Shown: positions 7,235 through 15,530 of the stretch, piece by piece
How the letters are laid out: each line of letters opens with the position of its first letter
How positions within the stretch are numbered: the stretch's first letter is position 1
NCBI GenBank assembly: GCA_018970325.1
Contig: JAGWWP010000002.1
Location: forward strand, 88,693-124,037
From: Cyanobacteria bacterium REEB446
Lineage (GTDB): Bacteria; Cyanobacteriota; Vampirovibrionia; LMEP-6097
Direction of reading: 5' to 3'
Length of the DNA: 35,345 nt
Notes under the pieces: generated by a model
What the model was told of the DNA's origin: nothing
Databases searched by the model: none
The model's input: only the letters and a program-made list of their open reading frames with translations
Made by a program: the position numbers and the translations under genes

Positions 7235-8371
7235 ATGGGTACAAACCCGCCAGCACAAATACTTGATGGTAGTGATCTGCCTAATTTAGAGTTTTTGCCT
7301 AAGTATAAAGATGGTAAAGAAACTGCTCAAATTTCACATCAGTATGATTATTGTGGGCGTAACAGTATACATGTCAAGAATCATTCTTTTCGCAAAGCAA
7401 ATACTAGAACAGAAAGTGAAGAGATGGTTATTTACACTAAGCCGGGTAGGGCAAGACCTCTTGAGCTTGTTAGTGCAGTTAAAGATGATAGAGCTGGTAA
7501 GCTTCCGCAGCATAATACTCCGGGTTTATTTCATCCAGATTTAGAAATCAGACCGACTAGGGATATTTTTATAATTAAAAATAAGATTTATCATATTGAT
7601 AATTTGCCAGGTTTTGGTTATTCACCACATCCAGTGATTATGACTCAAAAAAAATTACATGAAATATATGAGCAGTTTGCTAATTTAAATTTTGTTGCAT
7701 TTAAGCATATGCTGGGTATTGATGTTGCTAAAGATAAGGATAAACGAGATTTTATTGTTTGGGTTAGGCAAGAATCAGCGCTAGAGCATAGTTATATCTG
7801 TGTTGATAAAGATAATGGTTATGCGACATTCATGCAGATAGTTAAAAAAGACCAAGCTGGAAAAGTGGTCAATGTAATTTATACGCCATTTCATATGGGT
7901 GAAGCGATGGTAATGACAGAGTCTTACATAGATGGTAGTGGGCGTTTGCGTAACATTGTTCATATTGGTGTAGCTGGTGCCGCCGCTGAAAGTAATACTG
8001 AAACAGATAGAAGAAGTGGAGTTGAAAGATTTGATGATGGTACGATGCTCTGGGTGCTAAGTAGTTATAAAGGTGGTAAATGTACTACTGGTGCGGCAGC
8101 TCTGAGACCAGATGGCAGTATCGTTATTATGCCTAAAAGCCTTAATAAAAAATTAGCTCAAAATGCAGCTAGAAGCTTTGGGGGAGAACAGATTCTACCA
8201 TCTACGCAGACTTGGACTGGTAGGTTCTCACTGGAAGCCTGTGTTCCAATTTCTGAGGATAAATTTGTTATTAGAACTGAATATAAAACAGCGGTTAGAA
8301 GACAAACTTCAGCCTTGGTTGATGGGTCTTGTATACCTAGCTTAAGACCAATTTTTGATGTTAAACTATAG
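7235..8371 (+). CDS. Unrecognised 378-residue protein
   Basis: I do not recognise a family. The protein has no evident signal peptide or membrane segment and looks soluble, with many alternating hydrophobic/polar stretches suggesting beta-rich structure. Features include YDYCGRNSIHVKNHSF near residue 40, a central VGVAGAAAES-like small-residue segment (HIGVAGAAAES) and SYKGGKCTTGAAAL near residue 280. The ATG at 7235 has AGGAG at 7215-7219, rather distant at 15 bases. The possible Pho box lies just upstream. The lipoprotein gene begins 3 bases after the TAG stop, and plsY and a YgjP-like gene follow, so they probably share a transcript. Phosphate-linked expression is only an inference from the upstream repeats. 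The frame is intact and its codon use matches its neighbours. Confidence 0.85.
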   Translation: MGTNPPAQILDGSDLPNLEFLPKYKDGKETAQISHQYDYCGRNSIHVKNHSFRKANTRTESEEMVIYTKPGRARPLELVSAVKDDRAGKLPQHNTPGLFHPDLEIRPTRDIFIIKNKIYHIDNLPGFGYSPHPVIMTQKKLHEIYEQFANLNFVAFKHMLGIDVAKDKDKRDFIVWVRQESALEHSYICVDKDNGYATFMQIVKKDQAGKVVNVIYTPFHMGEAMVMTESYIDGSGRLRNIVHIGVAGAAAESNTETDRRSGVERFDDGTMLWVLSSYKGGKCTTGAAALRPDGSIVIMPKSLNKKLAQNAARSFGGEQILPSTQTWTGRFSLEACVPISEDKFVIRTEYKTAVRRQTSALVDGSCIPSLRPIFDVKL

Positions 8372-8374
8372 TCT

Positions 8375-8740
8375 GTGACTACTCTAAAAAAAATCTTTTT
8401 TTTCACACTTATTATCTTTGGAAGCAGTTCCTGTTTTCAAGAATTTCAAGATTTAAGGCAAGGAGAAACTTATTTAAAAGAGGCTAAATATCAAGAAGCG
8501 ATAAGCCTTTTTGATAAGCATACGTCCAAACAAAGTAAGCAGTTAAACTCAGTTGCTCATAGAGATTACGCTATTAGCACTTTAATTAATTTGGAAACTG
8601 ATAAGACTTTGCGTTATAAAAATGCGAAGCTTCTTCTGCGTGAAGCTTTAGATCTTGATCCGACTAATCAATCTGCTAAGGCACTTTATAAAATGCTATC
8701 TAAAACCATGGAAACTGAGCTTGGCGAGCTTTTGGAGTAA
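8375..8740 (+). CDS. Small TPR-like lipoprotein
   Basis: The N-terminus is a lipoprotein signal: Lys5-Lys6, a hydrophobic stretch (IFFFTLIIFG) and SSSC, with Cys20 as the likely lipid-modified residue. The mature part, about 100 residues, is helical with tetratricopeptide character. GETYLKEAKYQEAISLFDKH resembles one TPR unit and AKLLLREALDLDPTNQSAKALY another. Such lipoproteins usually hold protein complexes together at the inner or outer membrane; the partner here is unknown. The start is GTG, 3 bases after the previous stop, and plsY begins 3 bases after its own stop. The lipobox is not a perfect LxxC (S rather than L at -3), so lipidation is likely but not certain. Confidence 0.85.
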   Translation: MTTLKKIFFFTLIIFGSSSCFQEFQDLRQGETYLKEAKYQEAISLFDKHTSKQSKQLNSVAHRDYAISTLINLETDKTLRYKNAKLLLREALDLDPTNQSAKALYKMLSKTMETELGELLE

Positions 8741-8743
8741 TTT

Positions 8744-9370
8744 ATGATTGAGTGGGCGTCCATTATTTTAGTTTATGCTGTGGTGTATTTAGTAACAGCT
8801 ATACCCTTTGGTTATTATTTAGGGCTTATTTATGGCAAAGATTTAACGGAATTAGGCAGTAAAAGCATCGGTGCGACTAATGTGCTTAGGGTCTTAGGTA
8901 AATGGCAGGCTGTTTTAGTCTTAACTTTAGATATAACTAAAGGTTTTTTACCGCTGTTTCTTATAACGAATTTTTTTTGGGAGATAATCCCGCGTGAATC
9001 CTATCTTTTTTTATTTTTGACCATAGTACCATTGATAGGACACAGTAAAAGCTTATATATCGGTTTTAAAGGTGGTAAATCATCAGCCACGGGTTTTGGG
9101 GTTTTACTTGCTATCAATCCACTGGTGGCTTTAATTACTATCTTAATTTGGATAGTGACGGTTAAACTTTCAAAGTATTCTTCTTTGGGTTCAATAATAT
9201 GTATTCCATTAGTTCCTGTATGGCTCTATCTTTTTGGAGAGCCATTGAATATAATTATCTTTGGTGTAATCGCTTTCGTTTACATAGTACTTATTAAGCA
9301 CTCTACTAATATGAAGAGATTGCTTAGTGGTACTGAACCTAAGGTAGGTCAGACTCAACAAGATGCTTGA
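8744..9370 (+). CDS. plsY: Glycerol-3-phosphate acyltransferase PlsY
   Basis: PlsY transfers an acyl group from acyl-phosphate to glycerol-3-phosphate, the first step of membrane phospholipid synthesis, in the inner membrane. The 208-residue length and multi-span hydrophobic profile fit the family. Its three conserved loops are visible: GSKSIGATNVLRVLGK (family GSxNxGATNxxR), GHSKSLYIGFKGGKSSATGFG (family GHxxPxFxxFxGGKGxAT) and KHSTNMKRLLSGTEPK near the C-terminus. In the second loop the common GGKG is GGKS, and the Pro after GH is Ser. The gene is packed into the run that begins at 7235; its 3' end overlaps the next gene by 8 bases. PlsX, which makes the acyl-phosphate, is not in the window. 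Confidence 0.95.
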   Translation: MIEWASIILVYAVVYLVTAIPFGYYLGLIYGKDLTELGSKSIGATNVLRVLGKWQAVLVLTLDITKGFLPLFLITNFFWEIIPRESYLFLFLTIVPLIGHSKSLYIGFKGGKSSATGFGVLLAINPLVALITILIWIVTVKLSKYSSLGSIICIPLVPVWLYLFGEPLNIIIFGVIAFVYIVLIKHSTNMKRLLSGTEPKVGQTQQDA

Positions 9371-10070
9371 ACCTGAAGAATTAGCTTTAATAGAGTTTAA
9401 AAATAACCCAAGGGCTAAAAGGTTAAGGTTAACAGCGAGTAAGATTAAAGGGCTCGAATTAACGGCTCCTAAGTGGGTTAATTTTGAGGATTGTAAAGAT
9501 TTTTTAAACCAACATCATTCTTGGATTAAAGAGCATTTAGAAAAAATACAGAATGAGACACGCGATGGGATTTTTTATCCTGACAAAAAGTACAAGACAT
9601 TTAAGCATGAATTAGTTTTTATACCAGGTGCTGTTTTAGAGACTAAGTGCCGAATATCAGCAAATAAAATTAAGCTTTATTACAATGAATCAATTGATTT
9701 TAAAAAAAATAAAAAGATTCAAGATCTAATTAAAGATGTTTTAACAGAAGTCTTAAGGAATGAAGCGAAAGAATATCTTCCAGAGAGGGTCGCCTATTTA
9801 GCTTTTAAGCATAAGCTAAAATACCGAAATTTATATTTAAAAAACATGAAAAGCCAGTGGGGTAGCTGTTCTTATGAGAATAATATAAATTTGTCTTTGC
9901 ATTTAATGAGGCTGCCTGTAGACCTTATTGACTATGTAATCTTACATGAGCTTACACATACTGTTGAAAAAAATCACAGTTCGAGATTCTGGAATTTAGT
10001 GGAAAAATTCATACCAGGAGCGAAGCTGCTAGATTCTAATCTAAAAAATTATCATCCTGAATTATTTTAA
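9363..10070 (+). CDS. YgjP-like (DUF45/M48-type) metalloprotein
   Basis: This 235-residue protein belongs to the YgjP/DUF45 family, the fold also called WLM-like metallopeptidase. It has the family's SQWGSCS motif (164-170) and a zinc site: HELTH (195-199), with His205 in NHSSRFW as the likely third ligand. E. coli YgjP has been reported to act on UTP, whereas the HExxH motif suggests peptidase ancestry, so the substrate here is left open. There is no signal peptide and it is probably cytoplasmic. The start overlaps plsY by 8 bases, suggesting translational coupling. Its stop lies 6 bases from the 3' end of the convergent histidine kinase gene, with no terminator between, so the two transcripts must overlap. 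Confidence 0.9.
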   Translation: MLEPEELALIEFKNNPRAKRLRLTASKIKGLELTAPKWVNFEDCKDFLNQHHSWIKEHLEKIQNETRDGIFYPDKKYKTFKHELVFIPGAVLETKCRISANKIKLYYNESIDFKKNKKIQDLIKDVLTEVLRNEAKEYLPERVAYLAFKHKLKYRNLYLKNMKSQWGSCSYENNINLSLHLMRLPVDLIDYVILHELTHTVEKNHSSRFWNLVEKFIPGAKLLDSNLKNYHPELF

Positions 10071-10076
10071 TCGGTC

Positions 10077-11354
10077 TCATAAATACAACGGTAAGGTAAT
10101 GGTAAAAGTAGAACCTTCTCCAAGAATGCTTTTGCAACTAATTTCCCCATCAAGAGCTGTGATTAAATCTTTGCATATAGCAAGCCCTAAGCCTAATCCG
10201 TGAATTTTATTAGTTTTAGCACTTTTAACTCTATAGAAACGATCAAAGATTTTTGCGACATCCTCCTCTGTCATCCCGATACCGTGGTCTGACACGGAGA
10301 AGTGAAAATGTTTGCTATCGGAATGTGCTGAAATAAGAATCTCTCCGCCATCTGGTGAATATTTAATCGCATTGGTTAAGAGATTTTCGATAATTTGTAA
10401 AAGCAGCTTTTTATCTGCTCTTAATGCTGCTAAATTATCATTGAAATTAAAATTGAATTGGTGATTGGTTTGTAAGGGAGCTAGAGTTTTTAAAGCAAAT
10501 TCAATCATTTCTTTAAAATCTACTTTTTCAAAACTTACTTGCCAACCAATGTTATTAGCTCTATTTAATTGAATAAGATCATCTATCATTCTTGATAAGC
10601 GATTACTTGCATCTACTATCTGTAAAGAAGCTTCATTGATAATCTCTGGGCTGTTTTGATGTCTCTGTAACATGTTACTAAAGCCAAGAATGCCAACTAG
10701 AGGGGTTCTTAATTCATGTGAAACGTTGTTGATCAGATCTACTTTGAATTTATTAATCTCAACTAATTCTTGGTTTTTCTGTTCTAGTACTTTTAATTTT
10801 ACTAGTGAGGCTTCTAAAAAGTTTTTGAGATTATTAAAAATGGAATCAGAAATTTGTTTAATTTTAATTTTTGAGAGAGTATTTAGATTATTAGGCATCT
10901 GTAGTTCATCCACCTTAATAGCAAGCTGGTCTGCAAAAGCCCAGAGTAGAGAAATATGCTCCTCGCTTAATTCATCAAAAGATTTCAAATGAAATAAGCC
11001 TATAACTCTGCCACGTAATTCCAAAGGGAATGTGATTTGGTATGAACCAACCCTGCTGGGACTTTTAGAAATTAAGACATCTTCGATTAATCTTCTATCA
11101 AAGAACTCACTGTCTATCAGTTCTTGCATTATTTCTGAGCCGTCGGGCTGCTCCTGATTTAGATTGCCAAAGATGAAAATTTCCACCTCTAAAAAAGATA
11201 AATATGATTTTAATGAACTACTAACTTTTTCTTTGATCAAATCAAGATCAGCATAGTCTTCTATAATTTTGATTAAATTACGAAACCATAACCAGTTAAA
11301 TAACTTATTGGTGTTAGTATCAGCTCTTACCATTGTTGATATACAATGATACAT
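10077..11354 (-). CDS. Sensor histidine kinase with GAF-like input domain
   Basis: A soluble sensor kinase of 425 residues with no membrane segments. Residues about 25-150 look like a GAF domain. A coiled linker follows (180-205), then HisKA with the phospho-acceptor in SHELRTPL (His213). The ATPase domain has an N box (IIENLLTNAIKYSPDGG, Asn328), a G1 box (SDHGIG, Asp356), an F box (IFDRFYR) and a G2 box (GLGLGLAI, 386-392). All catalytic residues are present. No response regulator is adjacent, so it is an orphan; the only regulator in the window, at 27769-28473, lacks the receiver Asp. The ATG at 11354 has no good ribosome site and an in-frame ATG seven codons in is equally plausible. The divergent gene starts 28 bases away, so both promoters are squeezed into or around that gap. 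Confidence 0.93.
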   Translation of the reverse strand: MYHCISTMVRADTNTNKLFNWLWFRNLIKIIEDYADLDLIKEKVSSSLKSYLSFLEVEIFIFGNLNQEQPDGSEIMQELIDSEFFDRRLIEDVLISKSPSRVGSYQITFPLELRGRVIGLFHLKSFDELSEEHISLLWAFADQLAIKVDELQMPNNLNTLSKIKIKQISDSIFNNLKNFLEASLVKLKVLEQKNQELVEINKFKVDLINNVSHELRTPLVGILGFSNMLQRHQNSPEIINEASLQIVDASNRLSRMIDDLIQLNRANNIGWQVSFEKVDFKEMIEFALKTLAPLQTNHQFNFNFNDNLAALRADKKLLLQIIENLLTNAIKYSPDGGEILISAHSDSKHFHFSVSDHGIGMTEEDVAKIFDRFYRVKSAKTNKIHGLGLGLAICKDLITALDGEISCKSILGEGSTFTITLPLYL

Positions 11355-11382
11355 GAGGTAACTATAAATTTTTGATTTTCAT

Positions 11383-11892
11383 ATGCGCTTAATAAATTTT
11401 TATACTGGAATTTTAATTATCTGCTGTTTTTCTTTATTGTTTACTGTGGAAGCTTCTGCTAGGTTGAATTCTACTTATGCCGAAAATCTGAAACAGTATG
11501 GTGCTGAGATTAATCGTGAAATTTTTGATGAAAATCCTTTAAATGGCTATGTAACTTTCTCTATTGATGAGTATTTTAAATTAGTAGCTTTTTTTGTTAA
11601 TGGTAGGGTGCGTAGTGAGCATCTTTTACCTAAAAACCCAACTCATCCTAAGGTTTTAAATCGTAATGAAGTTCGCGACATATCTATGAATATGTTTGGT
11701 ATGGGTGATAGAGGGATTTTTCATAAACAGGTTAACCTGGCTAGAGTTAAAGCCTTCTTCTTTGATAAAGGTCTTATTAGTTATGAATATGACCCGAAAA
11801 ATAAAAGAGCTGAGCAGTATGTAGCAATTAAGACTTTACTGTATGAGCCAGGTAATTCTTATAGGCACATTAACTATAAAGCTTATATCTAA
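11383..11892 (+). CDS. Small secreted protein of unknown function
   Basis: The 169-residue product begins with a classical signal peptide: MRLINFYTG, a hydrophobic core (ILIICCFSLLFTV) and a likely cleavage site after EASA. The mature part (about 143 residues) is mixed alpha/beta with no recognised domain. Visible features are FSIDEYFKLVAFFVNGRVRS, which looks like a beta hairpin, and a basic stretch near the C-terminus. There are no cysteines in the mature part. It is divergent from the histidine kinase and leads the run of envelope-type genes up to 17426. The 15-base gap to the next gene contains the start of a short repeated element. Confidence 0.8.
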   Translation: MRLINFYTGILIICCFSLLFTVEASARLNSTYAENLKQYGAEINREIFDENPLNGYVTFSIDEYFKLVAFFVNGRVRSEHLLPKNPTHPKVLNRNEVRDISMNMFGMGDRGIFHKQVNLARVKAFFFDKGLISYEYDPKNKRAEQYVAIKTLLYEPGNSYRHINYKAYI

Positions 11893-11927
11893 GAGGAACG
11901 CAGAGATTGAATATGGAGAGCAGTCCC
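11893..11927 (+). repeat. Repeat-element copy spanning an intergenic gap and start codon
   Basis: GAGGAACGCAGAGATTGA followed by GAGAGCAGTCCC matches the right half of the valS element and the intergenic copy at 27656-27697 (AACGCAGAGATTGA is identical in the latter). The copy begins in the gap after the small secreted gene and runs through the TTG (11907) and ATG (11913) start candidates of the ATP-grasp gene. It therefore supplies both the purine-rich ribosome site and the first few codons. Confidence 0.7.
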
Positions 11928-12824
11928 TTAGATTTAGCTGTGCCTAAAGCTGTTAGTGATACTTATTCTGTTTTTATAGTCTGTGATTTAGATCCAAGGT
12001 ACTTAAGTTCGACTCTAGATTTCTTAAATTCTTTTAGTTCTGAAAAATCTCTATCTAAAACTTTTTCTACCGTTTCAATTGAAGAGTTTTTAAGTTGGCG
12101 ATTGGATTTTAATCCATCGGCAGAAGTTTTATGCTTACATCTCAGTCTAGATAATGAAATTAAAAACCATAAATTAATATCAGATCACGCTTTTAAATTG
12201 AGACTTAAGCAGTTAAATCCTTATAACTCTTTCTCTGAACTTTTTGATAATAAATTTTTATTCTATAATTTCATGCTAGCGCAGGGTTTTAAGCAAGCAA
12301 AAACCTATTTTATTAAGAAAGATGAGTCTCTGACTGAATTATCTGCGACTCTCCAGGCTCTTGGCTCTGGTTTGAAATTAGATTATCATCCTAGTCCTTC
12401 TATTTGCTTTGTTTTGAAACCCTGTTTTGGAACGGAATCTATAGATCAGTATTCTTTTAACCTTGAAGATATTATTCTGAAGGCTCCTGAATTTTTGGAA
12501 AAAATTGCTTTAATTCATCAATATGATTCAGTATTAATTCAGGAAAAGCTCAATTTTAAAGAAGAATATAAGATTATTTTTTTAGAAGGATATCTTTTTT
12601 CTGCTAAAGCTTTATCAGAGAATCTTTTGGTTCTTTGTCAAGAATTTTTAAAAGCTCTTGAAGATTATGCAAAATTAATGAGAGAAAGTCTTAATAGGTT
12701 TTTTTCGATAGATGTATTAGAACTGTTTAATGGAGAATTGGTTGTACTGGAGACTAATTCTAGACCTGCTGGGATTTATAAATGCATTAATTTTTCCTAT
12801 TTATTGAAAGATAGAGATCGATAA
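11907..12824 (+). CDS. ATP-grasp domain protein
   Basis: The C-terminal two thirds have ATP-grasp features: VLKPCFGTES (about 170) at the nucleotide-binding Lys, VLIQEKLNFKEEYKIIF (about 210-228), the glycine-containing strand FLEGYLFSA, and a metal-binding end FSIDVLELFNGELVVLETN with Asp and Glu-x-Asn (about 268-282). ATP-grasp enzymes join a carboxylate to an amine or thiol through an acyl-phosphate; the substrates here cannot be told. The N-terminal 110 residues are a separate domain resembling the pre-ATP-grasp fold. Start choice: TTG at 11907 has GAGG 10 bases upstream; ATG at 11913 is two codons in. Both lie inside a repeated element. Neighbours are secreted proteins, so a role in cell-surface modification is possible but unproven. 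Confidence 0.8.
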   Translation: MNMESSPLDLAVPKAVSDTYSVFIVCDLDPRYLSSTLDFLNSFSSEKSLSKTFSTVSIEEFLSWRLDFNPSAEVLCLHLSLDNEIKNHKLISDHAFKLRLKQLNPYNSFSELFDNKFLFYNFMLAQGFKQAKTYFIKKDESLTELSATLQALGSGLKLDYHPSPSICFVLKPCFGTESIDQYSFNLEDIILKAPEFLEKIALIHQYDSVLIQEKLNFKEEYKIIFLEGYLFSAKALSENLLVLCQEFLKALEDYAKLMRESLNRFFSIDVLELFNGELVVLETNSRPAGIYKCINFSYLLKDRDR

Positions 12825-12831
12825 ATTAACA

Positions 12832-13797
12832 ATGTTAAGTTGTTTAAAATACCTCCAAATGTGGCATAAAGTATTTATAATGTTTTGCAAAAAAACTTTC
12901 GTTAAAGTTTTTTTGACTGTTCTACAGTTATCTTTTTTTGTTGCCTTGAGTTTTTATATACCAGTTAGAGCTGTAGAAGAGGCTCCAGTAATAGTTTTAG
13001 TCGATTTAAATACTTGGGATTTAGCTGATGCAGATGCGAGTGTTTTAAATAATAAAAATATTTTAGAAGTAACTAAGGTAGATGGCTGGAAGGATATAGT
13101 TAATAAGACTAAAGCTGTAAACGTAATTATTAAGCATCAAAGCGGCTACTGTGGTTTATATACTGCTCAGGGAGAGTTTATCCGTGAAATTAAACTTAAA
13201 GATCAGAATATTCCTACTTATTACAGTAATAATTATTATCCAAGCACTGTCGAAAACCAGCAAGCTAAATACTGGGGAGAAACAGGTTACACCACTGGTG
13301 GACGTATGGACCCATATAGACCACTGAGAGAGCCAAGGAATGATGATAGTGGTATTCAAGATTATAAAAGACTAAATCCAGGTTGGGGATATAAGACTGT
13401 GGAAACTGGTAATAAGACCGCTGGTGGTCATGTTATGGACTTCGCTAGACTTATGCCGCTTAGTTCTGTAACTCCTTTCTCGTATCCAGGTATTTATCAA
13501 GGTTCTAGCCTCGCTTATGCTTGGGGGCTAGGCACTATTCCGCATATAGGTTCTTTTGTCGCCAATCTGAGAAAGAGTTCTAGCGATAGAGATAATTATA
13601 TTAAAACTCAGCAAGCAAGGGAGGAATTCGTAGATTATCCAGTTCAATACTACAATTCTACAGAGCCATCTAATCCTATAACTAGAGATCCTAATTATTT
13701 TCGCTATCAGAATCCACCACAGGCTTTTAGTCAAGAACAGCCTAACTATGGTCGTGATGCAGATTATTATCGTAATACTGGAATGCAGCATCCGTAA
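12832..13797 (+). CDS. Secreted Tyr/Asn/Pro-rich protein
   Basis: An N-terminal hydrophobic segment (VFLTVLQLSFFVALSFYIPV) ending near VRAVEEA reads as a signal peptide. If translation starts at ATG 12832 the signal is unusually long, and ATG at 12880 (MFCKKTFVKVF) would give a normal length. The first 90 mature residues look like a small folded domain (VIVLVDLNTWDLADADA...). The rest is low-complexity, rich in Tyr, Asn, Pro, Gly and Ser, for example YYSNNYYPST and YRNTGMQHP, with little hydrophobic content. That composition suits an extended or surface-exposed extracellular segment. Only two cysteines lie before the mature part and one within it. No family is recognised. It is 7 bases after the ATP-grasp gene and 15 before the PhoX-like gene. 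Confidence 0.75.
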   Translation: MLSCLKYLQMWHKVFIMFCKKTFVKVFLTVLQLSFFVALSFYIPVRAVEEAPVIVLVDLNTWDLADADASVLNNKNILEVTKVDGWKDIVNKTKAVNVIIKHQSGYCGLYTAQGEFIREIKLKDQNIPTYYSNNYYPSTVENQQAKYWGETGYTTGGRMDPYRPLREPRNDDSGIQDYKRLNPGWGYKTVETGNKTAGGHVMDFARLMPLSSVTPFSYPGIYQGSSLAYAWGLGTIPHIGSFVANLRKSSSDRDNYIKTQQAREEFVDYPVQYYNSTEPSNPITRDPNYFRYQNPPQAFSQEQPNYGRDADYYRNTGMQHP

Positions 13798-13812
13798 GAT
13801 ACAATAGTTTAA

Positions 13813-15522
13813 GTGGTATTAGTAGATAGAAGAAGTCTTATGAAATTTCTGGGTTTAGGATTGGCCTTGCCAGCTTTAAACTCTTGTGACAGTCTTATTG
13901 AACATTTTTCTTATAATAAAAATCTTGAAGTTAGTCCAGGTCTTGAATTTAACTCACTACTTGGTACTTTTAAATCTTTAGAAGCTAGTTCATTAGATGA
14001 ACTAGTGCTTCCTGAAGGGTATAGTTACGATATTATTCGCTCGTATGGAGATGTGATTTTACGCTCTAAGCCTGAAAGTGAATCGGAGAAATCCGCAGAG
14101 AATGGAGTTGGTCAGAGGCGTCTGGAGGGCAGTGAAAACGCAGTAATTGGAGTTCCCGAGCAGCTGCAAGATCTAAAGTTTGGCTATAATAACGATTATA
14201 TAGGTTTTATTCCTTTAAGTAGTGATGAAGCTTTGCTTGCTGTGAATCATGAGTTTTTAGATCCTTTAGATATTCCAGTTGAAGTGGAGCAGAGAAAAGC
14301 TGTCGGTGTCTCGATTCTAAAAATAAAGAAGGACAGTCATGGTCTGTGGAAGTTTGATGAAGATCCAGAGTCTCAGCGAGAATTTAATAGACGTATAACT
14401 GCAAATACACCTTGCGCTGTTAGTGGTGCGGTAGCAGAGCTTTATCCTGAAATGACTGGAACGCTTGCTAACTGTAGTGGGGCTATAACGCCATGGAATA
14501 CGGTGCTTACTTGTGAGGAAAATTATTATTTATTTGATGAAGTTTATAAATGGAAAAGTTTTGATGCAAGGCAGTATGGCTGGATAGTAGAAATTAATCC
14601 TTTAAAACCAGATTCTAAGCCGATTAAGCATACTGCTTTAGGGCGCATGGCTCATGAGAACTGTGCTTTGGTTAGATCAAATGATGACAGAATGGTAGTC
14701 TACATGGGAGATGATAAAGAACGTCAATTTATTTATAAATTTGTTTCTAAAAATCCTGTAACAATGCCTAAGAATTTTAAAAATCTTGATCTTGAGCCTC
14801 ATTTGAGTCCTTTTTCTGAAGGAGATCTATACGTAGCTAAGTTAGATAAGGATTTAAAATTTACTGAACTTAACTCAGGTAAAGGTAAGTGGTTAAAACT
14901 GAGTCTAGATAATCCAATCTTAAAATCTAAATTTAAATCACAGGCAGAGCTTTTGATAGAAACTAGGTTAGCTGCTAAATATCTAGCAGCTACACCTATG
15001 GATAGACCAGAGTCATTGTCTGTGAGTCCTAAAGATGGCTCCATTCTTGCTGCTTTGACTTATAGTCCTGCTGAAAACAATAATTTTGGCTCACTGTTTA
15101 GAATCATCGAAGATAATCCTCACTCTGAGTCGATGACCTTTCATTATGAGAATTTAATTATTGGCGGCAAAGCCTCTGGCTTTGCTTGCCCTGATAATAT
15201 TTATTTCGATAAAAACAGTAATTTATGGTTAGCTACTGACATTGATGGTGCTAAGTTGAATAAAGCACCTTATGATTTTCAAGGAAATAACAGTCTTTTT
15301 GTTATTCCGAGTGAAGGTACTCATGCTGGTAAGGCACTTCGTTTTGCAAGTGCTCCATCTGGAGCAGAGTTCTGTGGAATCTGTTTCTCGGAGGATTATA
15401 AGACTCTGTTTCTTTCCGTGCAACACCCTGGAGAAGGCGGCTTACAGAGTAGATGGCCTTATGGTACTAATGTCGCTAAATCATCTTTAGTCGCTATTTA
15501 TCAAGAACTAGAGTGGTGGTAA
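13813..15522 (+). CDS. phoX: PhoX-like (DUF839) alkaline phosphatase
   Basis: PhoX enzymes are calcium/iron-dependent alkaline phosphatases exported by the Tat system that free phosphate from organic esters outside the cytoplasm. The N-terminus has a Tat-type signal: DRRSLMKFLGLG (Arg6-Arg7), a hydrophobic stretch and a Cys at NSC that could be lipid-modified. Family segments are LAVNHEFLDPL, GTLANCSGAITPWNTVLTCEENY, LGRMAHENCALV, VVYMGDDKERQFIYKFVS and PDNIYFDKNSNLWLATD. Length (569) is slightly below that of typical bacterial PhoX. Residues about 92-117 are a low-similarity insertion containing two repeat-element copies (ENGVGQ, ENAVIGVPEQ), just before the first conserved segment. The GTG start at 13813 places the twin arginines correctly. 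A related DUF839 protein with other substrates cannot be excluded. Confidence 0.85.
   Translation: MVLVDRRSLMKFLGLGLALPALNSCDSLIEHFSYNKNLEVSPGLEFNSLLGTFKSLEASSLDELVLPEGYSYDIIRSYGDVILRSKPESESEKSAENGVGQRRLEGSENAVIGVPEQLQDLKFGYNNDYIGFIPLSSDEALLAVNHEFLDPLDIPVEVEQRKAVGVSILKIKKDSHGLWKFDEDPESQREFNRRITANTPCAVSGAVAELYPEMTGTLANCSGAITPWNTVLTCEENYYLFDEVYKWKSFDARQYGWIVEINPLKPDSKPIKHTALGRMAHENCALVRSNDDRMVVYMGDDKERQFIYKFVSKNPVTMPKNFKNLDLEPHLSPFSEGDLYVAKLDKDLKFTELNSGKGKWLKLSLDNPILKSKFKSQAELLIETRLAAKYLAATPMDRPESLSVSPKDGSILAALTYSPAENNNFGSLFRIIEDNPHSESMTFHYENLIIGGKASGFACPDNIYFDKNSNLWLATDIDGAKLNKAPYDFQGNNSLFVIPSEGTHAGKALRFASAPSGAEFCGICFSEDYKTLFLSVQHPGEGGLQSRWPYGTNVAKSSLVAIYQELEWW
14086..14163 (+). repeat. Two degenerate repeat-element copies inside phoX
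   Basis: GAGAAATCCGCAGAGAATGG (14086-14105) continued by AGTTGGTCAG, and GAAAACGCAGTAATTGGAG (14134-14152) continued by TTCCCGAGCAG, both align to the 30-base right end of the valS element. The second is the better match. They encode SAENGVGQ and ENAVIGVPEQ, in the same reading phase as ENAGIGDCEQ in valS, and lie 48 bases apart in the linker between the signal region and the conserved PhoX core. Confidence 0.65.
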
Positions 15523-15530
15523 GCTAAGGT

